A stretch of 64,000 nucleotides of DNA, taken from contig NZ_JARUND010000002.1 of assembly GCF_036898825.1 (NCBI RefSeq), positions 1,922,001-1,986,000 on the forward strand, written 5' to 3'. Source of the DNA: Streptomyces sp. B21-083 (GTDB taxonomy: Bacteria > Actinomycetota > Actinomycetes > Streptomycetales > Streptomycetaceae). This document shows, in pieces, positions 1 to 12,000 of this stretch. Under the pieces are notes generated by a model. That model made no database searches, was not told where the DNA came from, and worked only from the letters and a program-made list of their open reading frames with translations. Position numbers and translations under genes: made by a program. The stretch's first letter is position 1. Each line of letters begins with the position of its first letter.

Positions 1-3000
1 CCGGAGTATCCGGCGCAGTCGCCCGACGCCTACAGGCGCCAGTTGGCGGGGTACGACGCCGACCAGGCGCTGGCCGACTACGGTTCGGCGTTGACCGCGC
101 TGGGGCGGGCGCAGGCGGACTTCGAGGCGGCCGAGTCGGCGCGGGCCTCGGGCGAGGGGACGTCACACGGCCGTGAGTGGGCCGAGGCGCAGGGGCGGAT
201 GCACGACGCACGGTCCCGCGTCACCGACGTGATCAACCATCTGACGGTGCTGGAGGTCGACGCGCCGTCGTCGGAGGTCGACGAGGCGGACCTGATCCGG
301 CGGCCCCGACTGCGTGGCGGGGTCCTCGGCTTCGGCCGGCCCCGGCCCCCGCAGGACCTGTTGGCCAGCCCTGCCGGGCCCTCCCTCGTCTATCCGCCCC
401 GGCGGAACGTCGTGCACAAGACGTTCCGCTGGATGAAGCCCAACAGGGCGGAGACCGACCGGCTGGCCCCGGTCGCCGCCGCGATCAACACGGGCGGGCC
501 GGTGCCCGGAATCCGTATGAACGAGGCCGGCACCACGTTCAAGACCGACTGGGACCCGGTGACCTTCGGCAATCTGGACCAGTTGGCCCGGATGACGCTC
601 AGGCAGGAGATCCGGGACCCCCTCAACGCGGCGCACCCCGAGATGCAGATGCTCGACAGCGCCGCCTGGTGGAAGGCGGTGGGGCAGCTCGACCACCGTA
701 CGGCGGGTTTCTGGCGCGGGCAGGAGGCTCGGACGCGGGCACTGGAAGCCGAGATCACACGGCAGTTGAACAACCGGCCCCCTTCGCTGTCCCCGGCCGA
801 ACTCGCCGCCGTGGACGCCGCCCTGCAGGCCGCGCCGGACGCCCTCACCGGCGCCACCACGCTGCTGAACACCCACCAGGGTCTGATCCTCGGGGAGACG
901 CACGGCGCGTCCACCAGCTGGCCCTTCCTGATCAACAACATGGCCGCGCTACGGGCTCAGGGCATGGGAACGATCTACGTGGAGGCGCTGCGCGGCGACA
1001 GCTTCCAGCCTTCCCTGAACGCCTATTTCCAGGCCCCGGTCAACGCGCCCATGCCCATCGAACTGCGCCGGATGGCCACGCTCTACGACTCCTCGCACAA
1101 TTCGCAGACCGGTCTCGGGCTGCTGGCGACCCTGGAGGCCGCCCGTGCGAACGGAGTGCGGGTCGTCGCCATGGACGGCCTTCCCGCCGCCTCCTCGATG
1201 ACATCAGGCTGGGGAAGCTACGAGCGGGCGGTGAAGTTCAACGCCTACGCGGCTCTGACAGTGCAGCGCGACCGGACCGGCCGCAATGACGGCTACATCG
1301 CGGTGATCGGCAAGGCGCACTCCGACTGGCATCTTCCGCCCGCGATCCCCCACCCGGCGGGCGGCCCCGTCCTCCCGGCCCACTATCCGGGCCTCTCCCA
1401 GCTGCTGCACCTTCCCTCGGTCCAGCTGGACGCACAGTCGACGGCCCTGGACCGCATCCTGCCGACCGCCGTACTCCCGCCCGGCGTCTACGACCCGACC
1501 ATCGACGACGACACACTTCCGACGCCGATATCCACGTCTGGCTCTACGTCTACATCTACATCTGCCTCTGCCTCTGCCTCTGCCTCTGCCTCTGCGAGTT
1601 GGGATGCGGCGCGTGCCGAGGCCGTGCCGGTGGAGCGCTCGCACACCTGGGTCGACCCGGTGTCCAGGCCGAGGGCGGCCGACGGTTCGCCCACGCAGTA
1701 CGTCGTACGGTCCGGATTCGACGTGCGCCGGTTCACGCACGACGGCGAGCCCGTCACCGACCTGACCGTCCACGTGCAGTTCACCAACGCCGACTCCGTA
1801 CCCGAGGCGGACCGGCAGGCGGTCTGGGACCGGATGGCGGCCGGTGTCGAACGGGTCTTCAACGCGCCCGGCCTCCGCCTCCCCAGCGGCGACCGCGTCC
1901 ATGTCACCGTCGTACCGGTGCCCCCGGGCGGCCAGGCGCATCTGAAGGTGGAGCTGGTCGCACCGACCGACGGTCGCGCCACGTCCCACCACGTGTGGCA
2001 CACGGACGGCTCGGACCAGGACTTCGTCCATGAGATCGGCCACCAGCTGGGCCTGCGCGACGAGTACCGGGACGCCACCTCGCCCCAACGCCCGCAGGTC
2101 GAGGGCAGCTTGATGGGCAACTACGGACTTCCGGTGCCGGCCTCCGTCCGTACCGAGGCCGCCTCGACCGACTCCGAGCAGCACTACACCCACGGCGGCC
2201 TGCGCCCCCGACACCTGGCCCTCATCAACGCCCTGATCGGCGACGGGGGACTTACGCCCCGCGCCGACACCGCTGCCGGCCCCGCCCACGGGGCCGAGCC
2301 CCTGGCACCCGCGACGACCTCGACATCGACGAGCGTCCCTGAACACACGCTGTGGCACCAACTCCTCGATGGCCCCGCCGACCAACAGCCCGCGCTGCTC
2401 ACCGCGATCGGCGACACCCGCGGCGGGACCGCCCCGTCCGACGACGAGGTGGTCCTCCGCGGGCGGGTACGGGACGGGCTCAGGCACCTGCCCGGGGTGA
2501 CCGTGGTCGTGGACATCGCGGCGAACTTCGGTCATCAGGCGGCGGCCACGATGATGATCGACTCGCTCACCGAGCTGGGGTACGAGGGACCCGTCACCGT
2601 GATCGCGCCACCCGACGTGCGGGAGCGGCTGGATGTTCTGCTCTCCGCGCCGATGCGGGCGCGCATCGAGTGGGTGTCGGACTCCTTCGATCCGACCTTC
2701 GCCTACGACGCCACCAGCCGCCCCCGCGACGGCCACCTGGTTCTCGTCGCCGCCAACGACGCGTTGGTCGACGACGCCGAACTCGCCGCCAACTTCCTGC
2801 ACTTCACCGGCGGAGACCAGGCCGTCGTGCTGCGGCCGTACGCGTGGAACGGCGGCCACCGCTACCTCTACACCCGCACCGGCCCGGACGCGGACGCCGA
2901 AGTCACCGATCTCCAGGGCACGGACGGCATCCCGGACAGCGCCCTGTACCGGTTCGAGGTGCCGCGCGTGACGGGTGCCGCCCTCGACGAGACGATCAAC

Positions 3001-6000
3001 GCGCAGGTCGAGCCGCCGGAGCGGGCGGCGGGACTGCGGGCGGTGGCTGCCGAAGTGGGCGGCCGACGCATGGAGTTGATGCCTGCCTACGGTCTGCACA
3101 ACCTGCATCCCGCGGAGCGGGCCTCGACGCTGGCCGCGCTCGCGGAGGGTGTGCACGGGGCGGGGCTCGGCAGGCCGTCGGTCGTACTGGCCCTGGGCAA
3201 CGCCACAGTTGACTTCGCACCCCGCCATGAGGCCTCGTGGCTGCGGCAGTTGACGCTGGACGATCCCGAACTGCCGCGTGTCCTGGCGGAGGCGGGGCCG
3301 GACGACGTGGTGATCGTGGAGGCCGGGAACCTCTCCCAGGACCTGTTCCGGCAGGTGTACCAGATGGGCACGCTGCCCGCCGTGGTGGAGGGCGCGAACA
3401 CCACCAACACCCTCCAGGTGCAGGGGCGTCCGTACTTCTCGGTGCGCACCAACAACACCCCGTACGACCCGCTGGCCGGTACTCCCGACGATTCGGCCGC
3501 GGTCGACGAGCTGCAGGCGGTCACCGGCGCGATCGTCGCCAGGAGCGCATGGGGAGAGGCACTGGAGAACCTTCCCTCGTGGGAGGCGGCGGGCCGGGCG
3601 GAGACCGCTGTCAGTGTGCTGAACGCCCTGCCGCCGGACACCGAGTCCGACGACGGCCGGCTGCTGCTCGGGCCGGACGAGGCGGAACGTCTCCGCAGGG
3701 CGTTCGGCGAGCGAGCCGGCGAGGACATCGCGGCCATACTGGGACCGGACCACGCCGACCTGGACACCGTCCGGGAGCTGATGGAGCCCGACCGGCCCAA
3801 CGAGCCCTCGTACCGGCGGATGGACCGGCTTCAGGAGCACTGGGTCTATCTCACCCCCGCCGAGCGCGACGCGTTGCTCGCGGCGGTGCGGGAGTCGCAC
3901 GGGCGGCATCTGGAGAATCTGAGGCAGGAGTCCGCCGAGTACTCGGTGGCGCCGGACCCGGAGCAGGTCGTCCTTCTCTCCCGGGCGGTCGCCGACGCGG
4001 GCCGTCCCGACTCTCGACTCGGCGGCTATTTCGCCAGGTTGACCGAGCAGGCACACCAACCGGACCGCGACCAGGTCCTCCAGGCGCTGGGCACGGTCTT
4101 CCCGCCGCAGCCGGGTCCCGGTGCCGATCCGCTGGCGCCCACGGTCCGGACGCTGGGCGGTGCACGCCGTCCGGACGTGCCAGTGACGCCCGCACCCGCG
4201 TCCCCCGCCGAAGGCGCCGACCCCCTGGCACCGGTCTCGGAGGCGACGCTGCGGCGACGCGTGCGGGACGGTCTCGGGGCGTTGCCCGGAGTGACCGTCG
4301 TCGTGGACGACGCCGCCAACTTCGGTCATCAGGCCGCCGCCACCATGCTGGCCGACTCGCTCGACGAGCTGGGTTACCACGGCCGTATCACCGTCATCGC
4401 ACCGGAGAACGTCCAACAGCGCCTCGGTGTGCTGCTCTCCGCGCCGCTGCGCGCCCGCATCGACTGGGTGACGGACACCTTCGACCCCGCCATCGCCTAC
4501 GACACCACCAGCCGTCCCCGCGACGGACATCTGGTCCTGGTCGCGGCCAATGACGCGCTGGTCGACGACGCCGAACTCGCCGCCAACTTCCTGCACTTCA
4601 CCGGCGGAGACCAGGCCGTCGTGCTGCGGCCGTACGCGTGGAACGGCGGCCACCGCTACCTGTACACCCGTACCGGCCCGGACGCGGACGCCGAAGTCAC
4701 CGATCTCCAGGGCACGGACGGCATCCCGGACAGCGCCCTGTACCGGTTCCCGGTCCCGCGCGTGACCGGGGCCGCCCTCGACGAGATGATCGCCGATCAG
4801 GCCTCCACGCCGGCCCGCGCGGCGGGGCTGCGGGCCGTCGCCCGCGCGGTCGACGGCGACCGCGTGAACCTGATGCCGGCGTACGGCATGCACAACCTGC
4901 ACCCCTCGGAGCGCGCGTCGACCCTGGGCGCTCTGGCGGAGGGCATACACGGCGCCCGACTCGACCGGGCGGCGGTCCTGCTGGCGCTGGGCAATGCGAC
5001 GGTCGACATCGCGCCCCGCCATCAGGCGCCGTGGCTCACGCAGTTGAGGCTCGATGATCCCGAACTGCCCCGCCGTGTCGCGGAGGCCCGGCCCGGTGAG
5101 GTCATCGTCGTCGAGGCCGGGAACCTGACCCAGGACCTGTTCCGGCAGGTGTACCAGATGGGCACGCTGCCCGCCGTGGTGGAGGGCGCGAACACCAGCA
5201 ACATGCTCCAGGTGCTGGGGCGTCCGTACTTCTCGGTGCGCACCAACACCACTCCGTACGATCCGCTGGCCGGCACTTCCGACGACTCGGCGGCCGTGGA
5301 CGCGTTGCAGCAGGTCACCGAGGCGATCGTCGCCAGGAGCGAGTGGGGGGAGGAGTTCGAGAACCTTCCCGCGGGGCTGATGGCGGGCCGGGCGGAGACC
5401 GCTCGCAGCGTGCTGGGGTCGCTGGAATCGGAGACCACCGACGGTGAGGTGACGCTGTATCTGGGATACAACGAGCTGGTCCGACTCAGGGACGTATTCG
5501 GTGACGAGACGCGCGCGGTCGTCCTCGGGGTCCTGGGAGAGGGCCACAGCGCCATGGCCACGATCGACACCATGCTCGCTCCGGCCCCCGCGGGCATGCC
5601 CGACTACAAGTGGTCGATGCAGCTGCAGGAGGAGTGGGCCGAGCTGACCCCGGCCGAGCGGGACGGCCTGCTGGCAGTGGTGACGGGGGTCCATGAGCGG
5701 CAACTGGCGGACCTGAGGGCGGAGTCCGCCGCGCTGTCCGTGGCCCCTCCCCCGCACCAGGTGGCCGTCATCGCGCGGGCGATCGCCGACGCGGACCGGC
5801 CCGAGTCGCAACTCGGCCGGTATTTCGGCAGGTTGACCGAGCAGGCGCTCCGTCCGGACAACGACCAGGTCCTCCAGGCACTGGGCAGGGTCTTCACGAC
5901 CGACACAACAGAGGGCGTCGATCCACTCGCGCCGACGGCCGGCCAGGACCACACCGAGACCCCGGACCCGGTGCCGCCGTCGCCTCCGGGGTGGGATGCG

Positions 6001-9000
6001 GCCCGGGCCGGTGCCTCCCCCGTGGAGCGCTCGCACACCTGGGTCGACCCGGTGTCCAGGCCTCGGGGCGCGAACGGCAGCCTCACGCAGTACGTCGTAC
6101 GGTCCGGATTCGACGTACGACGGTTCACGCACGACGGCGAGCCCGTCACCGACCTGACCGTCCACGTGCAGTTCACCAACGCCGACTCCGTACCGGAAGC
6201 GGACCGCCAAGCCGTCTGGGACCGGATGGCGGCGGGTGTGGAGCGCGTCTTCAACTCCCCCGGCCACCGGCTCCCCGGCGGCGACCGCATACACGTGACC
6301 GTGACCCCCGTACCCTCCGGCGGACACGCCCACCTCAAGGTGCGGCTGGCCGCCCGGGGCTCCGGCGCCCGAACATCCCACCACACCTGGCGACTTGACG
6401 GAACGGGCCAGGACTTCGTCCACGAGGTCGGCCACCAACTGGGCCTGCGCGACGAGTCCCCGGACGCCTCCGCACCTCAACGCCCGCGTGTCGAGGGCAG
6501 TTTGATGGGCGACTACGGTCTCGCCGTACCGGAGTCGGTCAGCACCGAAGCCGTCTCGGCCGACGCCGAGCAGCACTACGCCCACGGCGGCCTGCGCCCC
6601 CGCCACCTGGCACTGATCAACGCACTGATCGGCGACCCCGACCCGGACCCGGTTGCGGCTTCGGGTCCGCGCCCCGATCCCGTCCTGGGCGCGGACCCGC
6701 TCGCCCCCGCGCCGCCCTCGCCCTTCGTGCGCGACTACGGGAGCAGGCACGACGGCAACGTAGGCCTCGTACAGGTCGAGCCGCTGCCCGCGCGAGTGGT
6801 GGACGGCGTTCACCAACAGGTGCTGCGCGCACTGGGGTTCGGTGCCCCGGCGGCCCAGGACCATCCGGTGCTCGGCCAGTTGCGGGACCGGCTCGGTGCC
6901 GAGCAGCTGGTGCTCGCGCTGCCCTATCTGCGCAGCGGCATGGGCCACCGGGTGACGGTCACCGTCGACGGCCGTGAACGGACCGTGGACGTACGGCTGG
7001 GGCTGCGCGACCCGGCGCCGTCGCCCCGCTACGGCACCCACGACGTCACCGACCCCGATGTGCGCGTGGAGCGCCGTGGGTTCGGCGCGCAGGAGTCGGG
7101 GGACTCGGAGTCATCCGGCAACTTCCGTACGGTGCCCGTGCCCTGGTCGGTGTCCATGCCCGTCGCCGCGGCCGGGGCGCTGCGGGGCTGGGAGTTCAGC
7201 CCCTCCCTCTCCCTGACGCACAACCAGCTGTCGCTGTCCACGTCGGTCACCCAGCTCGTGCAGACCACCACCGCCCAGCGCAGCAACGAGCTGTCGCAGG
7301 CATACGAGTTCACGTCGGAGTGGGAGGTACGGGTCGACTCGCCCCGGATGGCGCCCCCGGTCAACTGGAGTCCGCCGCAGGCCCACGGGCCGGTCACCGT
7401 CTGGTTCCCGCAGCACCTGGCCGTGGCCGACACGTCCGGGACCCCGCTGCCGCCGCCGGCGGGGCTGGACGATCTGCCGGTGTGGGGGGTCGACACCGTC
7501 GCGGACCCGCAGCGGTTGCTGGAGTCCGTGCTGAGCGCCTTCCACGACGAGCTGTCCACCCTGAGCGCCTCCTCCGCCCAGGAGTTGGAGGCGTTCCTGG
7601 CCGAGCCCGTGCTGCGCGGAACGCTGCCCATGCAGCGGTCGGGCGGCATCTTCTCGCCGTTGCTCCTGGACTCGCGGGGCCGGGCGATCGGCATGTTCAA
7701 GGTCACCACGGAGATCACCACGGGAACACCCACCCACCGGACTCTGGACACGAAGATCAACCTGGAGAGCCATCTCGTCCAGACGGTGAAGGTCGACGGT
7801 CAGGCAAAGATCACCAACGCCGTCGGGGTCGACATCGGGATCGGCCCGGCGTTCACCGGAGACCACGCGGCGAAGCACCCGGACGCGTCGAAAAAGGTCG
7901 CGGGCAGCCTCGTCGGCAAGGGCGGTGTGCGCTGGCAGACCAGCGACACCCTCGGCAACGGCGGCACCGCCGCTGTCATGCACGGCCTGCGCACCAACCG
8001 GAGTCATCTCCTCACCCCCGCCACCGTCCGGCACACGGTCACCCTGGTCCGGCCCGGCGGCGGCGAGACGCCGCACGTCCTCGATCCCTGGCACGACGGC
8101 ATGCAACTGCGGCTGCTGACCCGGGAATCCGCCCAGGGACACCGGCCGACTCCCGAGGAGCGGCGCGCGCTCCCCGCCGAACTGGAGAACCTCGAGGCCA
8201 TCGGCATCACCGCCGCCCCGCTGGCCGTCGAGGGCCCTCAAGAGCTCTTCGGGCACGCCGAGGTCTGGCTGCGCGCCAACGGTTTCCTGCCGCCGGAGAC
8301 AAACGTCCGCAACCTTGTGCTGCCCGACGAGTCGCTGGTGCAGGCGCAGTTGAACAATCTGCGGCGCTTCGAGCAGGCTCGCTCCGATCTGGGGCTGCGG
8401 GCCGCGACCGATGCCATGGTCGACGGCGGCCACCCCCTGTGGCTGGAACGACCCACCACCACGGGCACCCATCGCGTCAAGCTGAACCTCACCGCCGTCC
8501 GCGACCCGGGCACGACCACAGGCACAGGCACAGGTGCCGCAGGTGGTACGGGTGCCGCCGTGGCCCCGCCGAGCATCCACACCCGTACCCGCACCGACAT
8601 CCAGCACGTCTCGCTGGCCTCCTTCGGCATGGCCGGTACGGAGCAGCAGGCGTCCGGCTATGGCTGGTCGTTGGGCTTCGGCGGCGGCCCGTCCGGCCCC
8701 GTGGGTCCGTACACCGACGGCCCGCGCGGCCTCGCGGTGCCGTACACCAAGGGCTCGGGCACCCTCGGCGGGGCCGCCGACTACTCGTACGGCCGGCAGA
8801 CCGGCCACACGGCCACGGTCGGCGCGGGTCTGGCGCACGACCAGCTGTTCATCGGTTCCGGGCAGGGCAGCGAGGCCTTCGAGATACCGGCGCGGTTCGC
8901 GCTCGACCTCTACGACGGTCCGGGCGCCGAGCCATCCGTACGCTTCGCCGAGCACACCGCCCCGGCCCCGGTCGAGCCGCCCGTCCTCCCGGTGCCCGGG

Positions 9001-12000
9001 GAGGCTGCGTTCGGTGACCTTCAGCTGCACCTCCTGGAGGAGGGCAGGCCGTCCGGGCCGCGACCCCGGACGGTGAGCGGCACCATCACCCTCGCGGTGC
9101 CCCACCACCGCACACTGGAACCGGCGTCCGAGCCGGCCTCCCCGGCCCCGGCGCCCACCGTGTCGCAACCGGTGGCCGCCGATCACTCGCGGCTGGCCAT
9201 GACCGGCCCCGACGGCAGCCCGCTGCCGGGGATCGTCAAGCTGCCGGACGACGCGATCGTGGACGTGTTCCGCGGTTCGGGAGTCCTCCAGGAGACGCTG
9301 CGGCAGATCGTCGAGGGCACCCATCCGGGGCGCCCGGAAACCGGGCGGCTGGGGTCCATGGCCTCCGCCGTCGGCGCGGCGAGCCCTCAACTGCTCGCAT
9401 GGGCGGCCCGATCGGTGGCGTCCAACCTGGCCGGGCAGAGCGCCGGCGATCCGACCACCGTCGCCGCCGAGGTGCGGCAGGCCGCGCTGTCCCCGGGCAA
9501 TCTCGTCGCCCGCGCGCACCAGATCTTCAAGGGCGGGTACGTCGTCGAGGGCATCACCCTGCCCGGGCTCGGCGCCGATCAGGAGTACGCACTGGAGATC
9601 CGCGGTGTGCTGCACAGCGCGCGGCATCTACACAGCGCCAAGCAGTACCTGGAGACCGGTGTCGCCGCCACCGACTCCGCCGCCCAGCAGAAGTCGGTCA
9701 GCGGCACGCACCAGACCGGCCTCGCCGTCACCGGGACGAGGACCCCGGCCACGGCTCCCGCCGCTCCCGCCCCTCCCGTTCCCTCCGGGACCGGCACCGG
9801 GACCGGGACAGCCTCGACACCGGCGCCGCCCACGGTCTTCGGGCCCTCCGGGAAGTACTCGTACACCAGCCGTACGGAGGACTCGGGCACGGTCTCCTCC
9901 AGCACCTCGGTCAACCGGACGGCCACCGAGAGCGGCATGGAACACCGGGTCGGCGCCGACGCGACGATCCTGATCACCGTCCGGCGCGGCACCCGCAACG
10001 TGGTCGGCAACACCCTCGGATTCGGCAGCGAGTCCGACGTCACCGTCGCCGTCGACCTGCCGCAGGCCGTGCAGTTCCTGATGACGGACGGCCAACTCAG
10101 CCGCTTCGAGGGGTGGTTCACCGGCGTCGCGGGGCTCACTCCCCCGCTGCCCGCCCCGGCCGAGCTGCCTCTGCCAAAGCGTTTCACCCGCACCGGGGAA
10201 CCGGGCATGGCCGCCGTACTGTCCGTCACGCAGTTCGAGGAGTCGGAGCCGGTGCCCGCGGCCGAGCCGGACGGGGTCGGCGCCGATTCCGAAGGGCCGA
10301 CCACCGGTGCGCCCGTCGCGGGGCCGGCCTCCGAGTCCGCCGAGGGCGCCGAGGCCGCGCAGGAAGCGCCCCCCGCTCCCACCGCACAGCCCGCCCTCGC
10401 CGAGCGCCGGGACCGGCTACGGGCCGAACTGACCGCGCTGGTCGAGGCCGAGGCACCGGGCGTCACCCAGCCCGGTCACTCCTCCTATCTGCCCGGCGTG
10501 GCCTCCCGGATCGCCGACTACACCTCCACCGCCGGTCTGCGCGCCCTCCCCGGACGCGGCCCGCGCGGCGCCCAGCGCTTCCACTTCCGCCACCTCGCGC
10601 TCGGCGGCGCCCGGCTGGTCGAGGTCACCCTGACCGCCCGGCCGCGCGCCGACGAAACCGAACTGCGCGGGGTACGCGGCCGAAACGCCGGACCGGGTAC
10701 GGGACTTGAGCAGTTCCACGGGCACACCCCGGCCGGTGTCAGCACCGGCACGACCAGCACCACGCAGCACGGCCTCACCCTCAACCCCACCACGCGATAC
10801 CCGCGTCCGGGGCAGGACACCCGCACCGACCGGAGCGGCCCCGGGCTGAGCGTCGGCAGCGCGAAGAGCCAGGGCGCGAAGGCCGCGTCCACAGCCGAGG
10901 ACCGGTTCTGGCTGCGCACGGACAGCGCCGCCGACTTCGACCTCGACTACGAGTTCACGGCCTCCGTACGTTCCGAACTCGTCGCGGACTGGCCGCCCAA
11001 CCTGATCGGCGGCGCCCTCCAGGGTGGTGTCCTCGCCTGGTACGACACCGACGAGGCCGCCGCGACCGAGAGCTGGATCAGCCGCGCTCTGAGCGCCCGC
11101 CCGTACCGCACGGCGACCGTGCCGGCCTCCGTCACCCTGCGCTTCACCGGCGGCGAGGCGGCCCCTGCCGAGGTGGTGGAGGCGCCACTGACGCCGACGG
11201 TCGGCACGACGGCCCCGGCCCCCCGGGGCGACCGGTTCGTGCCGATGGGTCCCGCGCCGGTGTTCGAGTTCAACGCCTGGTCGGAGCTGACCACCGCGCT
11301 GGACGCCGTCGCCCCTGGTCAGGACCGTGGCTGGCGGTCGCCCTCCACGTCGACGTCCGCCGAGAGCACCGCGGTCCGGATCGGCGAGCTCATCCAGGCC
11401 GGCGACATCGCCCTGGACCACCCGCGCACCGCGGCGGGTCTCACCGACACCTTGCCCGGCGCCTTCCCCTTCGAGTCGGCCCCCGGCAGCCCGCCCAGCC
11501 TGTCCGTCACGCTGCACAACCCGCGCCGGGTCACGCTGAGCGCGGACGTCACCCTCGACCGCGTCCGTATCGCGTCCACCACCGGCGGCTCGTCCCGGAG
11601 CTTCTCCACCACCGGCGGAATCAGCTTCCAGGGCGTCTACAGCACCGACGACCCCGACCGGGTCCTCGGCGGCTTCAGCGCGCCCTTACTCGCCCGGCAG
11701 CCACAGGCGGTGGGCAGCAGCGGGGGCACCACCGGCGGCGTCCGCGAATGGCTCAAGACGGGCAGCACGAGCGCCCCCGCCGACGGTACGCACGGCACCC
11801 GGACGTACGAGGCGCTGGTCGACGCGCATCTCACGGTCCGGGGTCCGGAGGGCGTGCGGCACGTCTCCGGCGCCGCCACGGTGCGTATCGGGGAGCGAGA
11901 CGCACTCGGGTACGGGATCACTCCCCCGCGTACCCAGGCGCAGGTGTACGACCTGCCCGCGATGGTGCGGGCGGCGGCGGACGCCGAGGCCGGGGCCGCC

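Noticed and set aside
1204..7041. 1,945-codon open frame antisense to the giant gene
   Set aside because: It has no domain signal, is rich in Arg/Gly/His, and is expected opposite a GC-rich gene. The plus-strand protein has clear motifs and duplicated modules.
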